64,000 nt of DNA. Source: Bugula neritina. Its lineage: Eukaryota > Bryozoa > Gymnolaemata > Cheilostomatida > Bugulidae. Below, in pieces: positions 60,501 through 64,000 of the stretch. Location: positions 9,401,751 to 9,465,750 of the forward strand of contig OZ037773.1 of the NCBI GenBank assembly GCA_964035545.1. The letters are read 5' to 3'. The notes beneath the pieces were generated by a model that did no database searches, was not told the origin of the DNA, and saw only the letters and a list, made by a program, of their open reading frames with translations. Numbering within the stretch: the first letter of the stretch is position 1; each line of letters starts with the position of its first letter. The position numbers were made by a program, and so were the translations under genes.

Positions 60501-63273
60501 GTTCAGCAAGTATTCAGTGATATTCACATTAGTAGTCAGTATCTTTTCCTTTTGGTTCGATATCTCCCTTCTCAACTTCTGGAATGCTGTATTTAAGGTT
60601 CACATCAACCTAAGTGGGCCTTCTGTATATTACATTACGTTATGTTGTTAGTTTACTGATGACGTGGAGACGAGGAGACCTGCTGTCGGTACTACAGTGG
60701 CGGCTAGAAACCCCACGGACAGTCAGTGGTATAGAGGTAAGTTTCTGATACGAAGGTAAGTATATAGTAGAGGTAGGTTAGTAGTATAGAGATAGCATAT
60801 AGAGGTAATTATGTAGAAATAAGCATATTATAGAGGTAAGTGTATAAATGTGAGTATACAGAGGTAAGTGTGTAGAAGTGAGTGTATAGAAGTGAGTATA
60901 TAGAGGTAAGTATATAAAGAGGTAAGTATACAGAGGTAAGTGTATAGAAGTGAGTATTTAGAGGTAAGTATATAGAGGTAAGTGTATAGAAGTGAGTATG
61001 TAGAGGTAAGTATATAGAAGTAAGTGTATAGCAGTGAGTGTATAGAAGTATGTAGAGGTAAGTATATAGAGGTAAGTATACAGAGGTAAGTGTATAGAAG
61101 TGAGTATGTAGAGGTGAGTATATAGAAGTAAGTGTATAGCAGTGAGTGTATAGAAGTATGTAGAGGTAAGTATGTAGAGGTAAGTATAGAGAGAGGTAAG
61201 ATCATAGAGGTATGTACAGAGAGGTAATGTATTTTCCAGGTAAGATATCAGCATACGATGATGAACACCCAGATGCCGTTGCTGTGGACATCTACTACGT
61301 GGACTACGGGGATAGTTGCTGGTGTCCTCTACAGAACTCTTCTATACAACTACTCAGGTGAAGCTCCTGTCTGTCTGTCTGTCTGTCTGTCTGTCCGCTC
61401 ACTCTGTCTGCGTACAGTGGTGTAGTTTACAGGTGGATATTTTGGTTGTGGGACATCTCCTTCTACACCTGCAATTTCTATGAAATTATTACATTCAAGT
61501 TATAAGCCTGTCTTATTATCTTTAGCTCTACCTAATTTTGAACACTAAATAGCATGTGAATGAAAACTACTGATTATGGAATATCAAGTTGATAGTAACA
61601 GGGTCGTAGCTAGAAGAAGATCAAGGGGGCATCATTTACACAACACAATCTTTGTTTTAGACCAGAGTTCTATGATTTGCCCGCACAAGCCTTAGAGTGT
61701 TACACAGAGTTAGCTGTTAGTAAGGGTATGTACAAACAGCCTCCATTCTGTGCTAAAAGGTGTTTGAGCTCAGACTATCTTCAGTGTAACCTATTCAGTT
61801 TATTCACTTTACTACTCGGTGGTAAAAGAAGGAGTGTAAACAATTTTCCCATTTACAGGACTTGAAATTTTACACAATCCACTATATATATTTTATATAG
61901 GAGGCATATACTGCGCAATCATTACTTTATTTTATATAAACAGTCAAGTGTTACATTTTCAGTAGTCTTCTAAAAGCTAAGCTTGTGACAGCAATCATAT
62001 CCTTAGACAGATCATATCTGTGACAGGCTCTTGCAGGTGCTCACTTCTAACTTTGTGCTGACAGAAATTATTGCGACATAAAATATGACCTCTAAGTGCG
62101 TAACAGACTTCATTGTAGCTTGTGTTCTCTCACTCCTAGTATAGTCTGTGTCCCCTGAATGTTGACATGACTACCTGTAGACGTCCCCTCTGAGTGGTCA
62201 GAGTCCATATGCGACTCCTTCGAGACTCTCTGCCACGTGGGCAGCTGGAAGGTAATCATGGCTTCTCGCATCTCCTTCAAGGCCAAGTCACATGACCATC
62301 AAGATGGCGTACTTCCTGTCATTTCTCTCATAGACACCAACTCGGAAGTTGTAAGCAATTGTAACAGTTTGCTATAACTAATTTTTGCTTTCGACTGCAT
62401 TCTTTCAGGAAACTGCCATTATTCAGGTTCCTTACCTTCACTGATCTAGCTTTCTTCCCTCAGCTAATGATATCTTTTGATGCATTAAAGTTCAGCCACC
62501 CAGTTTTATTATGTTATATACAGTACTATGTTATTTACAGTATTATGTTATATACAGTATTATGTTATATACAGTGTTATGTTATATACAGTATTATGAT
62601 ATATACAGTATTATGTTATATACAGTATTATGCTATATACAGTATTATGTTATATACAGTATTATGTTATATACAGTATTATGTTATATACAGTATTATG
62701 TTATATACAGTATTATGTTATATACAGTATTATGTTATATACAGTATTATGTTATATACAATGTTATGTTATATACAGTATTATGTTCAGCAGTTGCATT
62801 GTTTAAAGTTATCTTCTCCCTTGTAGGATATTAACATATCAGAGAGAATACTAGCTGCTCTTTCACAAGAGATTGGCCTTGCTACTTCGTTCAAGTCCCT
62901 TACAGACCAACCCAGTGGCTCAGCAGACCAGTCTTGTGGTCCAGCTGACCAGTCTCGTGGTCCAGCGGACCAGTCCAGTGGTCTAGCACACAGAGCTAAG
63001 ATTGAACAACTTATCACCCAACAAGACTCTGAAACTAATCAAACTAGTAATTCATTAGGCCAGCCTAGTGGCCTGGCTGACCAGCCTAGTGGCCCGGCTG
63101 GTCAGTTTAGCAACTCAACAGATCAACTTAATGGCCTATCAGGCCAGTCTAATGGCCCAGCAGATTCACTAAGCACGAAGCTGCCTCTTCTTCCTAGTGA
63201 CAGCGTCACCCAGTCAGCGAGTCCTGCATCACGAGTCATACAGAGTGACTCTGAGGAAGATGATTGGGACTGA
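57566..63273 (+). CDS. TDRKH: Tudor and KH domain protein (TDRKH/PAPI), complete 12-exon model, about 588 aa
   Basis: Exons: 57566-57728, 58257-58354, 58638-58728, 58893-58997, 59405-59541, 59931-60048, 60218-60387, 60652-60736, 61240-61357, 61661-61725, 62181-62350, 62827-63273 (TGA); all phases agree. An N-terminal hydrophobic segment (AALTGVSLGVLIYVIY, ~12-27) followed by basic residues fits the known mitochondrial outer-membrane anchor. KH1 has GRQG at 79-82 and KH2 has GKGG at 153-156. A basic linker leads to a Tudor domain (~245-370) with FVECYVTATVNPTHIWVQ and VDYGD (343-347), followed by its SN-like flanks. In flies, silkworm and mammals this protein binds methylated-arginine PIWI proteins and helps trim piRNA 3' ends. 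Length is close to the vertebrate protein. Odd: a C-terminal tail of Asp-Gln-Pro/Ser-x-Gly heptads and an acidic end (SDSEEDDWD). An AATAAA follows 63 bp after the stop. Confidence 0.93.
60730..61235 (+). repeat. 14-bp minisatellite copying the donor of TDRKH exon 8
   Basis: The exon ends TGGTATAGAG|GTAAGT. The next ~500 bp is an array of TATAGAGGTAAGTG-type units (about 14 with an intact GAGGTAAG, plus GAAGTAAGT and GAAGTGAGT variants). Each intact unit reproduces the last exon bases and a consensus donor. Confidence 0.95.
62505..62795. repeat. 16-bp minisatellite (GTTATATACAGTATTAT)n
   Basis: About 17 units in TDRKH intron 11, ending about 30 bp before the last exon. Units contain TATACAG, acceptor-like but not a copy of the real acceptor (CTTGTAG). 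Confidence 0.95.
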
Positions 63274-63336
63274 ATGAAACTTCTTTTCGACATTTTGTAA
63301 TTTTTCACGAAATTATTTGTTGTAATACAATTGAAA

Positions 63337-63342
63337 AATAAA
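63337..63342 (+). terminator. AATAAA polyadenylation signal of TDRKH
   Basis: TTGAAAAATAAACTC, 63 bp past the TGA stop. Confidence 0.8.
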
Positions 63343-63911
63343 CTCAAATACTGCAATGTTTTTGTATGTTGTCTGAACTTAGGGATGACAGTTCTTGGCT
63401 GAAAAATTTCCTTATGCCTACATCAAGCAGGCTGTGACTTACCCCACCCCCTCACTCCCCCTCACCCCCCTTACAGTCCATCTGCATACAAAAATACTAA
63501 ACTAATTATTCAGTTATTATCCAAATATGACTGCGGAAACATTAGGCTTTCAGTCAATATTAGTTGACTTAGTAGTCCCTTCCCATAAGCCCATATCATA
63601 CATGTGGCCACCTTTACTATAATTTCCTAACTGTTACTGGCACATTTTGAATAATGCTTTAAACTATGGTCGTGTCGGAGAAAGTTAGGTAAGCAGACAG
63701 GTGTTTTAGACGTAGAATGCTAACACAGGTGTTGCTGCCCTACATAAGTAACTATCTCATTATTCACGACTCCATTCTAGCTGGAAGGAGTGAGCAGTGA
63801 CGGGTATTAGTTTAAAGTTGTATTAAATCAAAGATTTTTTAATGCAAGATCACGCACATGCATTGACATTAATCAAACCAAAAATATATATGGTGCAAGC
63901 ATGCATACACC

Positions 63912-63965
<54 letters not shown>

Positions 63966-64000
63966 AAAAACTACATTTGGTGAAAAAATGTGTAGAATGC
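63343..64000. other. 3' flank of TDRKH with a (TA)n microsatellite
   Basis: No exon seen. A (TA)n tract of about 45 bp lies at 63917-63961. Confidence 0.6.

Noticed and set aside
60828-61254. Minus-strand ORFs of LYTYLYILTS repeats
   Set aside because: Antisense of the donor-copying array in TDRKH intron 8.
62467-62834. YSIMLYTVLCYIQ ORFs
   Set aside because: Translation of the 16-bp intronic minisatellite.

Overview
The window looks like nuclear DNA from an invertebrate animal. It is AT-rich, dense with introns (GT-AG, mostly 0.1-1.5 kb) and crowded with micro- and minisatellites. The genes are metazoan: a caspase, an LRR receptor, a Tudor-KH piRNA factor and tetraspan membrane proteins. 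I cannot name the phylum from sequence alone. The gene models below were spliced by hand; every internal exon was checked for GT/AG ends and for matching phase with its neighbours.

Layout. 0-2.7 kb: no confident gene. 2.7-5.6 kb (+): a MOS/TKL-like protein kinase whose 5' end is unresolved and whose catalytic-loop exon has a one-base frameshift. 7.4-12.5 kb (+): a complete eight-exon caspase whose prodomain is ankyrin repeats. 14.3-14.8 kb (+): a second copy of only the last two kinase exons, next to a 0.6 kb (TA)n-cored palindrome. 16.1-28.8 kb: three paralogous four-TM, LAPTM-like genes (A on +, B and C on -) with identical intron positions and phases but very different C-terminal tails. 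29.3-41.1 kb (-): a 23-exon, about 1,031-aa protein I do not recognise. 42.1-52.6 kb (-): a 17-exon single-pass LRR receptor of about 855 aa. 52.6-57.5 kb: its 5' region, an LTR-like element and simple sequence. 57.6-63.3 kb (+): a 12-exon TDRKH/PAPI orthologue (TM anchor, two KH, one Tudor, repetitive tail).

How the genes may relate: the kinase, caspase and LRR receptor are families used in signalling, death or immunity, but their proximity alone does not prove a pathway. TDRKH is a germline piRNA-trimming scaffold at the mitochondrial surface.

The strongest unlisted signal is a recurring kind of intronic tandem repeat. In at least eight introns, spread over six gene models on both strands, the repeat unit is a copy of the immediately adjacent splice donor or acceptor, often with a few exon bases. 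Two arrays likewise start from a stop-codon region. One acceptor array (39-bp unit, 48.2-48.5 kb) stays in frame, so acceptor choice could add 13-residue steps to an LRR.
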